NCBI GenBank assembly: GCA_027489475.1
Contig: JAIXZQ010000372.1
Span: forward strand, 1-5,680
Length of the DNA: 5,680 bases
DNA from: Methylophilus sp.
GTDB lineage: Bacteria > Pseudomonadota > Gammaproteobacteria > Burkholderiales > Methylophilaceae
Direction of reading: 5' to 3'
Every line of letters begins with the position of its first letter. Within the stretch, counting starts at the first letter, position 1. The notes under the pieces are model-generated. The model saw only the letters and a program-made list of their open reading frames with translations. It was not told the origin of the DNA and made no database searches. This document shows, piece by piece, positions 5,172 through 5,680 of this stretch. The translations under genes and the position numbers were made by a program.

Positions 5172-5680
5172 ATGACAAGCAAACACCCTTTATCCCATCT
5201 CGACTGGCTAGAAGCTGAAGCCATCCACATTCTGCGCGAAGTGGCCGGGCAATGCGCCAATCCTGTCTTACTGTTTTCTGGCGGCAAAGATTCACTCTGC
5301 ATTTTGCGCTTGGCTGAAAAAGCGTTCCGCCCCGGTCGCTTCCCCTTCCCGCTGATGCATATCGACACCGGCCATAACTATCAAGAAGTGGTGAATTTTC
5401 GTGACCAACGCGCGGCCGAACTGGGCGAACGTCTGATTGTACGTTCGGTTGAAGACTCCATGAAACGCGGTACCGTCGTATTGAAAACCCCTGATGAGCC
5501 GCGTAACAAGCATCAGTCAGTAACCTTGCTGGAAGCAATTGAAGAATTCGGCTTTGACTGCTGCATCGGCGGCGCCCGCCGAGATGAAGAAAAAGCACGC
5601 GCCAAAGAACGCATCATGAGTTTTCGTGATGAATTTGGTCAGTGGGATCCGAAAAACCAGCGTCCAGAATTGTGGAATCT
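5172..5680 (+). CDS. cysD: Sulfate adenylyltransferase subunit 2 (CysD), 3'-truncated by the window edge
   Basis: The open frame runs from the ATG at 5172 to the right edge, giving 169 codons of an expected 300 or so. CysD is the catalytic ATP pyrophosphatase-type subunit that, with the GTPase CysN, makes adenylyl sulfate from ATP and sulfate. The PP-loop is SGGKDS (36-41), followed by HIDTGHNY (63-70), the basic block GGARRDEEKARAKER (133-147) and WDPKNQRPELW (158-168), all typical of CysD. The N-terminus aligns with that of E. coli CysD when the ATG at 5172 is used. The ribosome-binding site is weak (AAAG at 5159-5162). The frame stays open upstream to an ATG at 5094, which would add 26 residues, but these have no CysD character. 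CysN would be expected directly downstream. The activated sulfate feeds CysH in the gene before. Confidence 0.94.
   Translation, partial: MTSKHPLSHLDWLEAEAIHILREVAGQCANPVLLFSGGKDSLCILRLAEKAFRPGRFPFPLMHIDTGHNYQEVVNFRDQRAAELGERLIVRSVEDSMKRGTVVLKTPDEPRNKHQSVTLLEAIEEFGFDCCIGGARRDEEKARAKERIMSFRDEFGQWDPKNQRPELWN

Noticed and set aside
5146..5598. Minus-strand open frame of 150 codons opposite cysD
   Set aside because: The plus strand encodes an unmistakable CysD with PP-loop and basic motif; the antisense translation is rich in Arg and Ser with no recognisable domain.

Overview
The window holds most of an assimilatory sulfate-reduction (cys) cluster from a Gram-negative bacterium. Base composition is roughly balanced by eye. 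The order is a divergent cysB, then cysI, a DUF934 gene, an Fe-S type cysH and cysD. With an E. coli-like CysB, this suggests a betaproteobacterium. A Methylophilaceae-like or related lineage is my best guess, but that is inference from gene order and protein style, not a database match.

Layout: (1) The extreme left edge carries only the first nine codons of a minus-strand gene (1-27). (2) cysB, the LysR-family master regulator of sulfur assimilation, lies on the minus strand (93-1019). (3) A short AT-rich control region of about 100 bp separates cysB from the plus-strand genes. It contains plausible back-to-back promoters whose -35 regions overlap, and an 11-bp near-perfect direct repeat. 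(4) On the plus strand are a TSUP (TauE/SafE-type) permease (1127-1897), the sulfite reductase haemoprotein cysI (1939-3606), a DUF934 gene (3603-4226) and the APS reductase cysH (4223-5008). The last three are joined by 4-bp ATGA stop/start overlaps. (5) A 163-bp non-coding leader with a stable-looking hairpin (5096-5119) precedes cysD (5172 to the right edge, incomplete).

How the genes work together: CysD, with a CysN partner presumably just outside the window, activates sulfate to adenylyl sulfate (APS). CysH carries the two cysteine pairs of the 4Fe-4S enzymes and so probably reduces APS directly to sulfite, with no need for APS kinase (CysC). CysI reduces sulfite to sulfide using sirohaem and a 4Fe-4S cluster. 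DUF934 is a conserved companion of unknown function. The TSUP permease is probably a sulfate or sulfite transporter serving the same route. CysB conserves the residues known to bind sulfate and probably controls the divergent operon. No flavoprotein subunit (cysJ), sirohaem synthase (cysG) or sulfate ABC transporter is present in this window.

I saw no mobile element, CRISPR array, tRNA or rRNA, and no gene pointing to a wholly new system. The open questions are the role of DUF934, the direction and substrate of the TSUP carrier, and the function of the cysD leader.
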